Source: Hominiventricola filiformis (GTDB lineage: Bacteria > Bacillota > Clostridia > Lachnospirales > Lachnospiraceae). Taken from it: a stretch of 64,000 nucleotides of DNA. Numbering within the stretch: the first letter of the stretch is position 1; each line of letters opens with the position of its first letter. Both the position numbers and the translations under genes were made by a program. The stretch lies in assembly GCF_020686965.1 (NCBI RefSeq), contig NZ_JAJEPS010000009.1, positions 1 to 64,000 on the forward strand, given 5' to 3'. This document shows positions 24,653-33,862 of this stretch, in pieces. Under the pieces are notes generated by a model. It was given only the letters and a program-made list of their open reading frames with translations. It had not been told where the DNA came from and made no database searches.

Positions 24653-26315
24653 GACGTTCTCCTGTTCCTCCCAGTACCTCCATCCACGCTTCTCCGGTCA
24701 GTGGGTCTCTCTTCCGATAATCAAACATCACATATTCCGGCCCGGATGCTTTCTCCAGTACTTCCACATGTACCTGTCTGCCATAATCTCTGGTCAGATT
24801 TTTCAGTTCCTCTTTATACGGACTTAAGTCCGGTGCAAATGCCGGACGACTCTTCAGATTTTCCCGTGCGTACAGATCCAGCACCATGCACTGATCGTTA
24901 TCCGGTCCGCTCAGCTTCTTCTCCTCCAGAAATGCCCTCAGGATCTCATATCTGGCAATTCTGGAATGGCCGATTCCGGATAATCCCTTTCTTTCATAAT
25001 ATTCTGACAGCTCCAGAAAAAAACGGTACGGAGAATCATACTGTTCCATAATGTGCGCAATCGTCCGGTCAAACTGGCGGCTGTTGTAATACACTTCCAC
25101 CATCTCTTCCACACCCTTCAACGTCAGGACTTCTCCGTAATTCAGCCACCTGGTCGTCAGCACCTCATAAGGCGCATGCTCATGGTAACGAATCTCGTAG
25201 CCATCTGCATCTTCTTTCATACCGGAGCCCTTCAACACTTTCAAAAATCCAAGCTGCAGCTGATCCGGCTGCATGCCATAGACATCATCGAAGGACTTCT
25301 GAAAACTTTCCAGATTCTCATACGGAAGTCCTGCAATCAGATCCAGATGCTGATGAATATTTCCAAAACCTTTTACGCGGCTGACCACTTCCGCCAGTTT
25401 CGTAAGATCCATAGTGCGGTGAATCGCTTCCACTGTCTTCGGATTGGTGGACTGTACTCCGATCTCCAGCTGAATGAGTCCCGGACGCATCTGTTCCATA
25501 ATGGCCAGTTCTTCTTCTGTCGTAATATCCGCTGCAATCTCAAAGTGAAAATTGGTCACTCCATTGTCATGTTCCTGAATCCAGTTCAATAATTCTACCG
25601 TTCGCCTGGGGTTACAGTTGAATGTACGATCTACAAATTTCACTTGTGGAACTCGCGCATCCAGAAATACCTGCAGCTCCTTCTTCACCAGAGCAAGACT
25701 CCGGAATCTGACTCTCTTATCAATAGAGGACAGACAGTAGCTGCACCGGAACGGGCATCCACGACTGGACTCATAATAAATAATTTTATGTTCAAAATCA
25801 TGAAGATTTTCATAGGCAAAAGGCATCTCATCCATGGAGATCGGTTCTGCCCATGGCGTCTCGCAGATGTTTCCGTCCATATCACGATAAGTCAGATTCT
25901 CAATCTCAGAAAGCACGCCTGTTTCTTCTATATAATAAGAAGCGAGCTTCGGAAAATTTCCCTCTCCTTCGGCTCTCATGACTCCCCGTATTTCCGGATG
26001 TTTTTTGAGGAACTTTTCTGCATCATAGGACACCTCAGGGCCACCTGCCCAGATCTCTGTATGCGGAAGTATTTTCGGAAGTTCCTGCATCAGCTCTCCT
26101 ATCAGTTTTCCATTCCAGATATAACAGGAAAATGCCGCCACATCCGGCTTTCTCCGGTAAATATCTCCAAGTATCTGGTCCGGCTGCTGGTTAATGGTAT
26201 ATTCTGCGATCTCAATCTGATTCCCATATTTCCCGGCTGCCGCCTTCAGACTGTACACCGCCAGATTGGAATGAATGTACTTTGCATTGATTGCCACCAG
26301 CAATATCTTTTTCAT
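24642..26315 (-). CDS. B12-binding/radical SAM protein, DUF4080 type
   Basis: The 557-residue protein has an N-terminal cobalamin-binding-like domain (about 1-140), a radical SAM core with the cluster motif CPFRCSYC (Cx3Cx2C), and a C-terminal DUF4080 region. The start at 26315 (MKKILLVAINAKY) is behind AAAGGG, and the longer reading begins inside the leader. The reaction is unknown. The domain normally binds a corrinoid, which links this operon loosely to the B12 system at 1-17462. It is the first gene of the nine-gene operon. Confidence 0.87.
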   Translation of the reverse strand: MKKILLVAINAKYIHSNLAVYSLKAAAGKYGNQIEIAEYTINQQPDQILGDIYRRKPDVAAFSCYIWNGKLIGELMQELPKILPHTEIWAGGPEVSYDAEKFLKKHPEIRGVMRAEGEGNFPKLASYYIEETGVLSEIENLTYRDMDGNICETPWAEPISMDEMPFAYENLHDFEHKIIYYESSRGCPFRCSYCLSSIDKRVRFRSLALVKKELQVFLDARVPQVKFVDRTFNCNPRRTVELLNWIQEHDNGVTNFHFEIAADITTEEELAIMEQMRPGLIQLEIGVQSTNPKTVEAIHRTMDLTKLAEVVSRVKGFGNIHQHLDLIAGLPYENLESFQKSFDDVYGMQPDQLQLGFLKVLKGSGMKEDADGYEIRYHEHAPYEVLTTRWLNYGEVLTLKGVEEMVEVYYNSRQFDRTIAHIMEQYDSPYRFFLELSEYYERKGLSGIGHSRIARYEILRAFLEEKKLSGPDNDQCMVLDLYARENLKSRPAFAPDLSPYKEELKNLTRDYGRQVHVEVLEKASGPEYVMFDYRKRDPLTGEAWMEVLGGTGERHDG

Positions 26316-26368
26316 GGATTTTCCCTTTCTGTTCCGTTTTTCTTTCATCTTTTTAGAAATCCTTTATT

Positions 26369-26406
26369 TTGTGACCACACTTTGGTCACAATTCCCTGCT
26401 ATTATA
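26369..26406 (-). promoter_or_regulatory. Promoter -10 box and palindromic operator of the nine-gene operon
   Basis: The minus strand shows TATAAT (26401-26406) with a weak -35 (TGATGT, 17 bases away), then the palindrome TTGTGACCA-N5-TGGTCACAA (26369-26391) covering the early transcribed region. A repressor bound there would block transcription. The regulator is unknown; the half-sites do not decide between CRP/FNR-like and GntR-like proteins. Confidence 0.65.
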
Positions 26407-26483
26407 ATACTCGTAACAGGAACACATCAGTATTTCATTCATAACACTTTAGGGGGCTCGAAAGAGTCCCCACTCCCTCGAAA

Positions 26484-26512
26484 AAATTCAAGACCGCAAG
26501 GTCTTTTTATTT
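26484..26512. terminator. Hairpin between the tRNA genes and the operon promoter
   Basis: AAGACC-GCAA-GGTCTT is followed by TTTATTTT on the plus strand and by GAATTTTTT on the minus strand. On the minus strand it would end the tRNA transcript before the operon promoter. Confidence 0.5.
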
Positions 26513-26585
26513 TGCCCGTTTTTCTGTATACATTTGTATATAAAACAAAAGGAACCCCTGTCTCCAAGGATTCCTTAAAAGTAAG

Positions 26586-26657
26586 AGCACGAGACGGGAT
26601 TCGAACCCGCGACCCTCGCCTTGGCAAGGCGATACTCCACCACTGAGCCACTCGTGC
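26586..26657 (-). tRNA. tRNA-Gly (GCC)
   Basis: On the minus strand a 72-nt cloverleaf has acceptor GCACGAG/CTCGTGC, the anticodon loop TTGCCAA in a TCGCC/GGCGA stem, and a GGTTCGAATCC T-arm. CCA is not encoded. Confidence 0.95.
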
Positions 26658-26686
26658 ATATTTATATGTAAAGCTCTTTCGAGCGA

Positions 26687-26757
26687 AGCGGGTGATGGGA
26701 ATCGAACCCACGTATCTAGCTTGGAAGGCTAGTGTTCTACCATTGAACTACACCCGC
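26687..26757 (-). tRNA. tRNA-Gly (TCC)
   Basis: On the minus strand a 71-nt cloverleaf has acceptor GCGGGTG/CACCCGC, anticodon loop CTTCCAA and a GGTTCGATTCC T-arm. It is 29 bases upstream of tRNA-Gly (GCC), forming a two-gene tRNA cluster covering all four Gly codons between them. Confidence 0.95.
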
Positions 26758-26763
26758 ATATAT

Positions 26764-26815
26764 GTGAAACCCTTTCGGGTTTTGCTGTTATATGTAAAAA
26801 CCCTTTCGGGTTGTT
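26764..26815. repeat. Two copies of a short AACCC-GAAAG-GGTT hairpin
   Basis: The hairpin ACCCTTTCGGGT occurs twice, about 31 bases apart, in the leader of the tRNA-Gly cluster. A related TTTCGAG element lies between the tRNAs. Role unknown. Confidence 0.6.
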
Positions 26816-26916
26816 TACGATTTGTTGTCTCTCGCTCGCGACAAGTGGTATCATACTATAAATCAAAGCCCCTGTCAACTACTTTTTTAAAATTTTTTTA
26901 TTTTTTTAATTTTATA

Positions 26917-26950
26917 CAAAAGGAGTCCTGCACACAGCAGGAACTCCTCT
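26917..26950 (-). terminator. Terminator of the SH3/SleB hydrolase gene
   Basis: GGAGTTCCTGCTG/CAGCAGGA-CTCC type stem followed on the minus strand by TTTTGTATAAAATT; it starts a few bases after the stop codon at 26957. Confidence 0.75.
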
Positions 26951-26956
26951 GATTTA

Positions 26957-27973
26957 CTAGTAGAATACATGTGCTCCGATAACGATTCCGTCAGTGCTGC
27001 CCGCACGTTTAAAATGTGTCGCACTTCCGACTACAGTCTCGCCATTAATAGCTGCCTGTGCCGCCTGCATACAGCTGGCCTTGGGACCTGCTGCCAGAAT
27101 AGAAGCAACCCTTCCGGTTGCTGCCGGACCAAACTGTCCCGGCTGGGCAATAACGCCCTGAATGCTGCTAGGATAGCCGCCGCTTTTTACACGGTTCATA
27201 ACCACAGCTCCTACCGCCAGCTGTCCTTCATAGGGCTGGTTTCCGCTCTCTGCCTGAATCAGTGCTGCAAGGAGTGTCACCTCATCCGTACTCGCGGAGA
27301 TAGCTCCCAGATTTTTTGTCCGTTTCGCTTTCTCTTCTTCTGCTTTTTTCGCCGCTTCCTCTGCTTCAATCTCCTCCATGGTCTTTGCCTGACCATACTC
27401 ATAAGATACTTCCACATATTCTGCGGAAATGTAATCCATCTCTCCGTCAGAATAGATGATCTGAAGCCATCCGTCTTCTTCCTCTCCGACTTCTATCTTC
27501 TCACCACGTCCGATAAGGTCAATGACCGGCGCATCCGTACTGGCTTCATCCCGGACTTTCAGAGCATCTGCCACAACTGTTGCTACTTTCGGTACATCTT
27601 CCGACGCACGTTCTGCTGCTTCCTCACCAAATGCCAAGTATTCATCACTGACCCATCCGGTCACGTCTCCGGACTGAATCTCTGTCCAGCCGTCTGCCTG
27701 GTCTATAATATCGCCTGCATCCCCCTTAAAAAACTTGCCGACTACAGCAGCATCCGTACTGGCTTCTTTCCTGATACTGACAGACTCATCCACTTTCGCC
27801 ATAACGCGTCCGGTCCATTCTCCTCCGGCAAGTATTTCATCCATCTGTTCTGCTGTCAAATCCTCCAGCACAGAACTAAGACTTCCTTCCCCCTCTGTAC
27901 CAAGACTCGCAAAACCTGTCAGTCCCAGCCACATAGCCGTCAGCCCCAGGATCAACATCCCTCTCTTTAACAT
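26957..27973 (-). CDS. Secreted SH3-domain cell wall hydrolase (SleB-type)
   Basis: The 338-residue protein has a signal peptide (1-23), two bacterial SH3 domains (about 55-115 and 128-190, with SIRKEASTDAAVVG and KVRDEASTDAPVI), a Glu/Ala/Lys-rich linker, and a Hydrolase_2 domain (about 227-338: IQAESGNQPYEGQLAVGAVVMNR as IQAESGNQP, then GQLAVGAVVMNRV and QFGPA). It is related to the hydrolase at 17551-19161 but has wall-binding SH3 modules in place of the coiled coil. It is monocistronic, with promoter at 28040-28068 and terminator at 26917-26950. Confidence 0.88.
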   Translation of the reverse strand: MLKRGMLILGLTAMWLGLTGFASLGTEGEGSLSSVLEDLTAEQMDEILAGGEWTGRVMAKVDESVSIRKEASTDAAVVGKFFKGDAGDIIDQADGWTEIQSGDVTGWVSDEYLAFGEEAAERASEDVPKVATVVADALKVRDEASTDAPVIDLIGRGEKIEVGEEEDGWLQIIYSDGEMDYISAEYVEVSYEYGQAKTMEEIEAEEAAKKAEEEKAKRTKNLGAISASTDEVTLLAALIQAESGNQPYEGQLAVGAVVMNRVKSGGYPSSIQGVIAQPGQFGPAATGRVASILAAGPKASCMQAAQAAINGETVVGSATHFKRAGSTDGIVIGAHVFY

Positions 27974-28039
27974 ACGAATTCCTCCTATAATATTGCGTCC
28001 CGTTAAAGATATTACAGAATTGTTACATATATTACAGAG

Positions 28040-28068
28040 ATTCTAACAGAAAATAATATATTTGTCAA
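28040..28068 (-). promoter_or_regulatory. Strong sigma-A promoter for the SH3/SleB hydrolase
   Basis: TTGACA (28063-28068) and TAGAAT (28040-28045) with a 17-base spacer; AGGAGG precedes the ATG at 27973. Confidence 0.85.
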
Positions 28069-28112
28069 CTTTCTGAATTTTTGTCCATTTTCACACAGTA
28101 AAAAAAGTGTTC

Positions 28113-28140
28113 AAAAAAAGCCGCCCTCGCAGGACGACTT
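28113..28140 (-). terminator. Terminator of the pfkA-RNA methyltransferase unit
   Basis: AAGTCGTCC-TGCGA-GGGCGGCTT stem followed by TTTTTT on the minus strand, 12 bases past the methyltransferase stop. Confidence 0.85.
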
Positions 28141-28151
28141 TATCAGATTTT

Positions 28152-28928
28152 TTATTTTTTCCGGCGCTGTCTGCACACCTCATACATGAGGATAGATGCC
28201 GCTACCGCCGCGTTCAAAGACTCCAGTTTTCCGTGCATAGGAATCCGTACCCACACATCCGCTTTACTGCTCAGTTCTTCTGTCAGGCCATTTCCTTCAT
28301 TGCCGATCAGAAATGCAGTTCCACCCTTGTAGTCTTCCTCATCATAACAGTTCTTTCCCTGCAGATGAGCAGCGTATGTGCGGATTCCTCTCTGCTCAAG
28401 TTCCGGAAGAAATACCTTTAAATCTTCTACATAGAAAAACGGCATACGATAGACTGCCCCCATCGTAGCACGGATGGTCTTCGGATTGTAGATGTCCACA
28501 GAATCCATGCTCAGAATAATTCCATCTGCCCCGGCTCCTTCCGCCGTTCTGAGAATGGTTCCCAGATTACCAGGATCCTGCAGGTTCTCAAGGATCAGAA
28601 GAAACGGATTTTTCTTTTTTGTCAGGTCTTCCAGTGTATAATGATACTGTCTGAGCAGGCAAAGAATTCCCTGCGGTGTTTTTGTATCACTGACTGCTGC
28701 ATAGACACGGTCATCCAGTACTTCCATAGGAACGCCGTCAAAAAAAGCCTGTCCTTTTTCCTCATACAGGCTTTTTGAAACATAAATCTTATGAATCCGC
28801 TCCCGCGGTGCTTCCAGGTACATCTTCATGCCTTCTACAAGAAAGATATCCTGTGCACTGCGGACTGAGGATTTTTTCATCAACTGCTGCAGGTTCTTCA
28901 CCTGCGGGTTTGCTGTGCTTGTAATCAT
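28152..28928 (-). CDS. TrmH/SpoU-family 23S rRNA or tRNA 2'-O-methyltransferase
   Basis: The 258-residue protein has an N-terminal substrate-binding domain (about 5-90) and a knotted SAM domain with ENLQDPGNLGTILRTAEG, FLIGNEGNGL and IPMHGKLESLNAAVAASIL. It is of the RlmB/TsnR type; the target nucleotide is not set by sequence. It overlaps the pfkA stop codon by one base, so the two are cotranscribed. Confidence 0.88.
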   Translation of the reverse strand: MITSTANPQVKNLQQLMKKSSVRSAQDIFLVEGMKMYLEAPRERIHKIYVSKSLYEEKGQAFFDGVPMEVLDDRVYAAVSDTKTPQGILCLLRQYHYTLEDLTKKKNPFLLILENLQDPGNLGTILRTAEGAGADGIILSMDSVDIYNPKTIRATMGAVYRMPFFYVEDLKVFLPELEQRGIRTYAAHLQGKNCYDEEDYKGGTAFLIGNEGNGLTEELSSKADVWVRIPMHGKLESLNAAVAASILMYEVCRQRRKK

Positions 28929-29902
28929 TATTTCGCCATATCTCCTGCGACTTCAATCATGTAATTCGATATGTTTTTCTGCATTGCGAGTGCATCATCA
29001 ATATCAAAATCACAAAATTCACCATGTTTAAATCCTACCACGCGGTTACTCTTTCCTGCGCAGAGAAGATCTACTGCCATAGAGCCCATCATGGTCGCAT
29101 AGACACGGTCACGGCAAGTCGGGCTTCCGCCTCGCTGCATGTAACCCAGAATCGTTGCTCTTGTCTCCACTCCGGTCGCTGCTTCGATTCTTCTCGCCAT
29201 GGATGTAGAGTGGCCGATTCCTTCTGCGTTAATAATAATATGATGTTTCTTACCTTTTTTTCGGTTGCTGATAATATGATTAATAATTTTCTGCTCATCA
29301 TAATCATATTTCTCAGGAATCAGAATATCCTCTGCACCGTTTGCAATACCGCACCAAAGTGCAATATAACCTGCATTTCTTCCCATAACCTCAATGATAC
29401 TGCAGCGTTCATGAGAAGTAGAAGTATCTCTTACCTTATCAATCGCCTGCATGGCAGTATTTACTGCTGTATCAAAACCAATTGTATACTCGGTACATGC
29501 AATATCCAGGTCAATGGTTCCAGGCACACCAACAGTGTTAATGCCGAGTCCTGCAAGCTTCTGTGCTCCTGCATAGGAACCGTCACCGCCAATAACAACC
29601 AGTCCATCAATACCATGTTTTCTGCAGATTTCCGCACCTTTCTTCTGTCCTTCTTCCGTGCGGAATTCTGAGCAGCGGGCTGTAAACAGAATGGTGCCGC
29701 CCTTGTCCACGATATCGCTCACGGAATGTCTGGACATATCAATAATATCCTCCTCCAGAAGACCCTGATAGCCTCTCCGGATACCCTTTACATTCTTTCC
29801 TGCAGCACAGGCTTTTCTTACGACTGCCCGGATTGCCGCATTCATTCCCGGTGCGTCACCGCCGCTTGTCAAAACTCCAATTGTCTTTATCTCTTTTGCC
29901 AT
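28928..29902 (-). CDS. pfkA: ATP-dependent 6-phosphofructokinase
   Basis: The 324-residue enzyme phosphorylates fructose 6-phosphate in glycolysis. It has GGDAPGMNAAIR, IGGDGSYAGA (Gly rather than Asp after GGD, which marks ATP use), GTIDLDIACTEYTIGFDTA and MGRNAGYIAL. The catalytic TID-x-D is present, but the normally conserved Asn of TIDND is Leu here. It is 50 bases downstream of dnaE. Confidence 0.95.
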   Translation of the reverse strand: MAKEIKTIGVLTSGGDAPGMNAAIRAVVRKACAAGKNVKGIRRGYQGLLEEDIIDMSRHSVSDIVDKGGTILFTARCSEFRTEEGQKKGAEICRKHGIDGLVVIGGDGSYAGAQKLAGLGINTVGVPGTIDLDIACTEYTIGFDTAVNTAMQAIDKVRDTSTSHERCSIIEVMGRNAGYIALWCGIANGAEDILIPEKYDYDEQKIINHIISNRKKGKKHHIIINAEGIGHSTSMARRIEAATGVETRATILGYMQRGGSPTCRDRVYATMMGSMAVDLLCAGKSNRVVGFKHGEFCDFDIDDALAMQKNISNYMIEVAGDMAK

Positions 29903-29951
29903 GGTTCGTTCCTCCGCAAACAGTTATCCAAAAAACAAGTCTCTATTCATT

Positions 29952-32900
29952 CTAATTCATTTTTACTGTATTTTCAATACGCTTCTGAACAGCTTTCACG
30001 TTTTTCTCGCCAAATTCCCGGTACAGTTTTTCAAGGAGTTCTTCGTTTACACGAACATTCCTGCTCATCGGAAGCACCTTCTTCATCTTTTCTTTTTTTA
30101 CATAGATGACCACCTGATCGTCTCCTTCGCTGTCCATCAGAAGCCGGTAGAGATCTTTTTCCCGCCGTTGATACTCTTCCATATCCGCAAACTGAATCCA
30201 TAACTCCTTTGATGCCACCGCAAATGGTACGATTTTCTCCAAGATCAGCTTGCTGGCCTTATCTTCTTCTGCGGAAATGCGGCCGCTTACAAATACTTTG
30301 CTGTCCACATTGAGCAGTGCCGCATTCTTCTCATAATCCCTCGGAAATACGATGACTTCCACATTTCCGACCAGATCTTCCACATTCAGAAACGCCATCA
30401 TCTTGTTGGTCTTGGTTGCCTTCATGGTCTTCGCCGTGATCATGCCGCCAACGATCGCCCGTTCTCCGTCATGTACTTTGGGAAGTTCCCCTTCTTCCAC
30501 CGGCAGGAAGTCCGTCGTCACATGGGAAATTCCATTCTTCCACTGCTCCTCGTACTCTTCCAGCGGATGTCCGCTGATATAAAATCCCAGTACCTCCTTT
30601 TCAAATGCCAGCAGATCTTCCTTGGAATACTCCGACACATCCGGTATCTTCACTTTAAAGGATGCCTTATCCTCCTCCGCAGCAAAATCAAAGAGACTCA
30701 TCTGACCTGCAAAATCTTTCTTTTTCTTCTGTGCCGCATCATCCATCATCTGACCATAGATCATCATCATCTGACGGCGGTTAGCTCCAAAACTGTCGAA
30801 CGCACCCGCCTTGATAAAGTTTTCCACGGTTCTCTTATTCACTTCTTTTCCGGACGTGCGGTCGATAAAGTCTGCCAGATCTTTAAAAGGCCCTCCGGCT
30901 TCCCGTTCCCGGATCAGTTCTTCAATCACCGGTTTTCCAACACTCTTAATCGCATTCAATCCATACCGGATGGCTCCGTCTGATACTGAAAATACGCCGA
31001 CACTTTCATTAATATCCGGCGCCAGAATCTGAATTCCCATCTGACGGCATACCAGAATGTACTCGGACACCTTCGTAGAATTATCAATAACTGACGTCAT
31101 CAGCGCTGCCATAAATTCTACCGGGTAATAATATTTCAGCCATGCCGTCTGATATGCCACTACCGCATAAGCCGCCGCATGGGATTTGTTAAATGCATAT
31201 TTTGCAAAATCGATCATATCATCATAGATCTTGTTGGCCACCTTTTCCGGGATGCCATTGGAAATGCAGCCCGGCACATGCTCAGCTTCATTTCCACAGA
31301 CAAAATTCTGGCGCTCCTGCTGCATGACGGCGGCCTTCTTCTTGGACATGGCACGGCGCACCAGATCTGCACGGCCCAGTGTATAACCTGCCAGTTTCTG
31401 CACGATCTGCATAACCTGTTCCTGATACACAATACATCCATAAGTCGGCTCCAGTATGGATTCCAGCTCCGGGCAGTCATAAGTAATACTGTCAGGATTA
31501 TTTTTACCCCGGATATACTGTGGGATAAAATCCATAGGGCCAGGACGATACAGAGAAATACCTGCGATAATGTCCTCCAGACTCTGCGGTTTCAACTCCT
31601 TCATGAAATTCTTCATGCCCGTACTTTCCAGCTGGAACACTCCGTCGGTCTTTCCTGTTCCCAGGGAATCCAGTACCGCCTTGTCATCATAATCAATATG
31701 GTCTATATCGATCTTTACGCCGTTGCTCGTCTCTGCCATCTGCACGGCATTCTGAATCACCGTCAGCGTGCGGAGTCCCAGGAAATCCATTTTCAGAAGT
31801 CCCAGTTCCTCCAGTGTCGTCATGGTAAACTGCGTCGTCACAGAGCCGTCTGATGCCCGGGAAAGGGGCACATACTCATCCACTGCTTTCTGGCTGATCA
31901 CAACACCTGCTGCATGCATGGAAGTATGGCGCGGAAGACCCTCCAGACGTTTTGACATGTCGACCAGTTCTTTTACCTGCTCATTAGTCTCATAGAGATT
32001 CCGAAATTCCGGATTCATCTGCAGTGCCTTATCCAGCGTAATATTCAGTTCCTGCGGAACCATCTTGGCAATAGAATCCACAAATGCATAGGGCAGATCC
32101 ATGACACGACCTACGTCTCTTAGCACTCCCCTTGCTGCCAGCGTACCAAAGGTTACGATCTGTGCCACCCGGTCTTTTCCGTATTTCCGTACGACATAGT
32201 CAATGACTTCCTGCCTCCGTTCAAAGCAGAAATCCACGTCGATATCAGGCATGGAGACTCGTTCCGGATTGAGGAAACGTTCAAACAGCAGCTGATATTT
32301 TGCCGGGTCAATATTGGTGATTCCAAGAGTATAGGAAACCAGGCTTCCCGCTGCGGAACCACGTCCCGGTCCCACGGCAATGCCATGGTCTCTGGCATAT
32401 TTGATAAAATCCCATACGATCAGGAAATAATCCACATATCCCATCTTCTGGATAATAGACAGCTCATAGGTCAGCTGATCTTTAAGATGGCCGTCATCAT
32501 CCGGATAACGCTCTGCGAATCCATCCCAGCACATTTTATTCAGATATTCCCAGGAGGTATATCCCTCCGGCACATCATATTTCGGCAGTTTTGTTACACC
32601 GAATTCTATCTCCACATTACACCGGTCAGCGATCTTCTGGGTATTCTCCAGTGCCTGCAGCGCATAAGGAAATAACCGGGCCATCTCCTCAGGAGATTTC
32701 ACATAATACTGCCCTCCTTCATAGCGCATCCTGTCTTCATCTGACAGACGTTTTCCAGTCTGCAGACAGAGCAGAATATCATGTGGTTTCACATCTTCCG
32801 CATAAGTATAATGGATATCGTTGGTCGCTACCAGTTCGATTCCCAGTTCTCTGCTCATTCTGAGCAGTGCCTGATTCACCTGTTTCTGCTCAGGCAGCCC

Positions 32901-33434
32901 GTGATCCTGAAGTTCCAGAAAGAAATTTCCCTTTCCAAAGATCTCTTCATACTCCTTCGCAGACCTGCAGGCTTCCTCGTACATTCCTCTCTGAATATAC
33001 TTTTGTACCTCGCCTGCCAGACATGCACTGGTACAGATAATTCCTTCATGGTATTTTCTTAATACTTCTTTATCTACCCGTGGTTTATAATAAAAACCTT
33101 CCACAAAGCCCGTAGATACGATCTTCATAAGGTTCTGATAGCCCTGGTTATTTTCAGCAAGCAGCACCAGATGATAATATCTGTCCTCGCCGCCGGCTGC
33201 TTCTTTATCAAAACGGGAACCCGGTGCCACATAAACCTCGCAGCCAAGAATCGGCTTGATGCCCTGTGCCCGCGCTTCCCGGTAAAAATCAATCACGCCA
33301 TACATGACGCCGTGATCCGTGATGGCTGCGCTGTTCATACCCAGTTCCTTTACCCGCGCCACATATTCTTTTATCTTATTAGAGCCGTCCAGAAGACTGT
33401 ACTCCGTGTGTACATGCAGATGTACAAAATTCAT
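29952..33434 (-). CDS. dnaE: DNA polymerase III subunit alpha
   Basis: The 1160-residue replicative polymerase has a PHP domain (HLHVHTEYSLLDG at the N-terminus), the C-family palm motifs GPGRGSAAGSLVSYTLGI and PDIDVDF, a fingers/helix-hairpin-helix region, and a C-terminal OB domain (IVGGMITAKTMKATKTNKMM as IVGGMITAK...NKMMAFLNVEDL). The start at 33434 (MNFVHLHVH) has GAGG at a good distance; an ATG 15 bases earlier is less likely. It is followed by pfkA. Confidence 0.93.
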   Translation of the reverse strand: MNFVHLHVHTEYSLLDGSNKIKEYVARVKELGMNSAAITDHGVMYGVIDFYREARAQGIKPILGCEVYVAPGSRFDKEAAGGEDRYYHLVLLAENNQGYQNLMKIVSTGFVEGFYYKPRVDKEVLRKYHEGIICTSACLAGEVQKYIQRGMYEEACRSAKEYEEIFGKGNFFLELQDHGLPEQKQVNQALLRMSRELGIELVATNDIHYTYAEDVKPHDILLCLQTGKRLSDEDRMRYEGGQYYVKSPEEMARLFPYALQALENTQKIADRCNVEIEFGVTKLPKYDVPEGYTSWEYLNKMCWDGFAERYPDDDGHLKDQLTYELSIIQKMGYVDYFLIVWDFIKYARDHGIAVGPGRGSAAGSLVSYTLGITNIDPAKYQLLFERFLNPERVSMPDIDVDFCFERRQEVIDYVVRKYGKDRVAQIVTFGTLAARGVLRDVGRVMDLPYAFVDSIAKMVPQELNITLDKALQMNPEFRNLYETNEQVKELVDMSKRLEGLPRHTSMHAAGVVISQKAVDEYVPLSRASDGSVTTQFTMTTLEELGLLKMDFLGLRTLTVIQNAVQMAETSNGVKIDIDHIDYDDKAVLDSLGTGKTDGVFQLESTGMKNFMKELKPQSLEDIIAGISLYRPGPMDFIPQYIRGKNNPDSITYDCPELESILEPTYGCIVYQEQVMQIVQKLAGYTLGRADLVRRAMSKKKAAVMQQERQNFVCGNEAEHVPGCISNGIPEKVANKIYDDMIDFAKYAFNKSHAAAYAVVAYQTAWLKYYYPVEFMAALMTSVIDNSTKVSEYILVCRQMGIQILAPDINESVGVFSVSDGAIRYGLNAIKSVGKPVIEELIREREAGGPFKDLADFIDRTSGKEVNKRTVENFIKAGAFDSFGANRRQMMMIYGQMMDDAAQKKKKDFAGQMSLFDFAAEEDKASFKVKIPDVSEYSKEDLLAFEKEVLGFYISGHPLEEYEEQWKNGISHVTTDFLPVEEGELPKVHDGERAIVGGMITAKTMKATKTNKMMAFLNVEDLVGNVEVIVFPRDYEKNAALLNVDSKVFVSGRISAEEDKASKLILEKIVPFAVASKELWIQFADMEEYQRREKDLYRLLMDSEGDDQVVIYVKKEKMKKVLPMSRNVRVNEELLEKLYREFGEKNVKAVQKRIENTVKMN

Positions 33435-33485
33435 GTTCTCTGTCCTCATTAAGAAAATTTCTCACTTGCGAGAGTTCCATATACA

Positions 33486-33524
33486 TAAAAAGGCGCAGCA
33501 ATCCATTTCTCGGATCGTTGCGCC
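33486..33524 (-). terminator. Terminator of the 77-residue gene
   Basis: GGCGCAACGATCC / GGATTGCTGCGCC stem followed by TTTTTA on the minus strand. Confidence 0.85.
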
Positions 33525-33543
33525 AGTTCAGTTCATTTTTTAA

Positions 33544-33777
33544 TTAACCATTAATCATGAATTCTAACAGTTTATCAATATCCTCTTTCTCGTATGCGAT
33601 GATCTCCAGCTCCGGAATCTCACCGTTGGAGAAAATATTTGCAAGAGATACATACTGGCAAAGTTTGGACTTCAGGTTCAGTCTGTCTCCCTCTCCTGTT
33701 ACTAATTCTACTCTTCCTTTACAGCTGTCGACTACCTCAAAGAATTTGTTCACGTCTTTGATATTCTGTACTTTCAT
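33544..33777 (-). CDS. Conserved small protein of unknown function (77 aa)
   Basis: The start at 33777 (MKVQNIKDVNKFFEVV) is behind AAGGAG. The protein is acidic at its C-terminus, soluble, and I recognise no family with certainty; it has one compact domain with CKGRVELVTGEGDRLNLKSKL and a C-terminal helix. It sits between cvfB and dnaE with its own terminator. Confidence 0.75.
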   Translation of the reverse strand: MKVQNIKDVNKFFEVVDSCKGRVELVTGEGDRLNLKSKLCQYVSLANIFSNGEIPELEIIAYEKEDIDKLLEFMING

Positions 33778-33862
33778 TGTTCTAATCTCCTTTCTTCTTT
33801 TTACGTCTCTCATTATAAGCAAAGCAGTTCGGGAATGCAAGCTCTTTTTCAGCTATTTTCAG

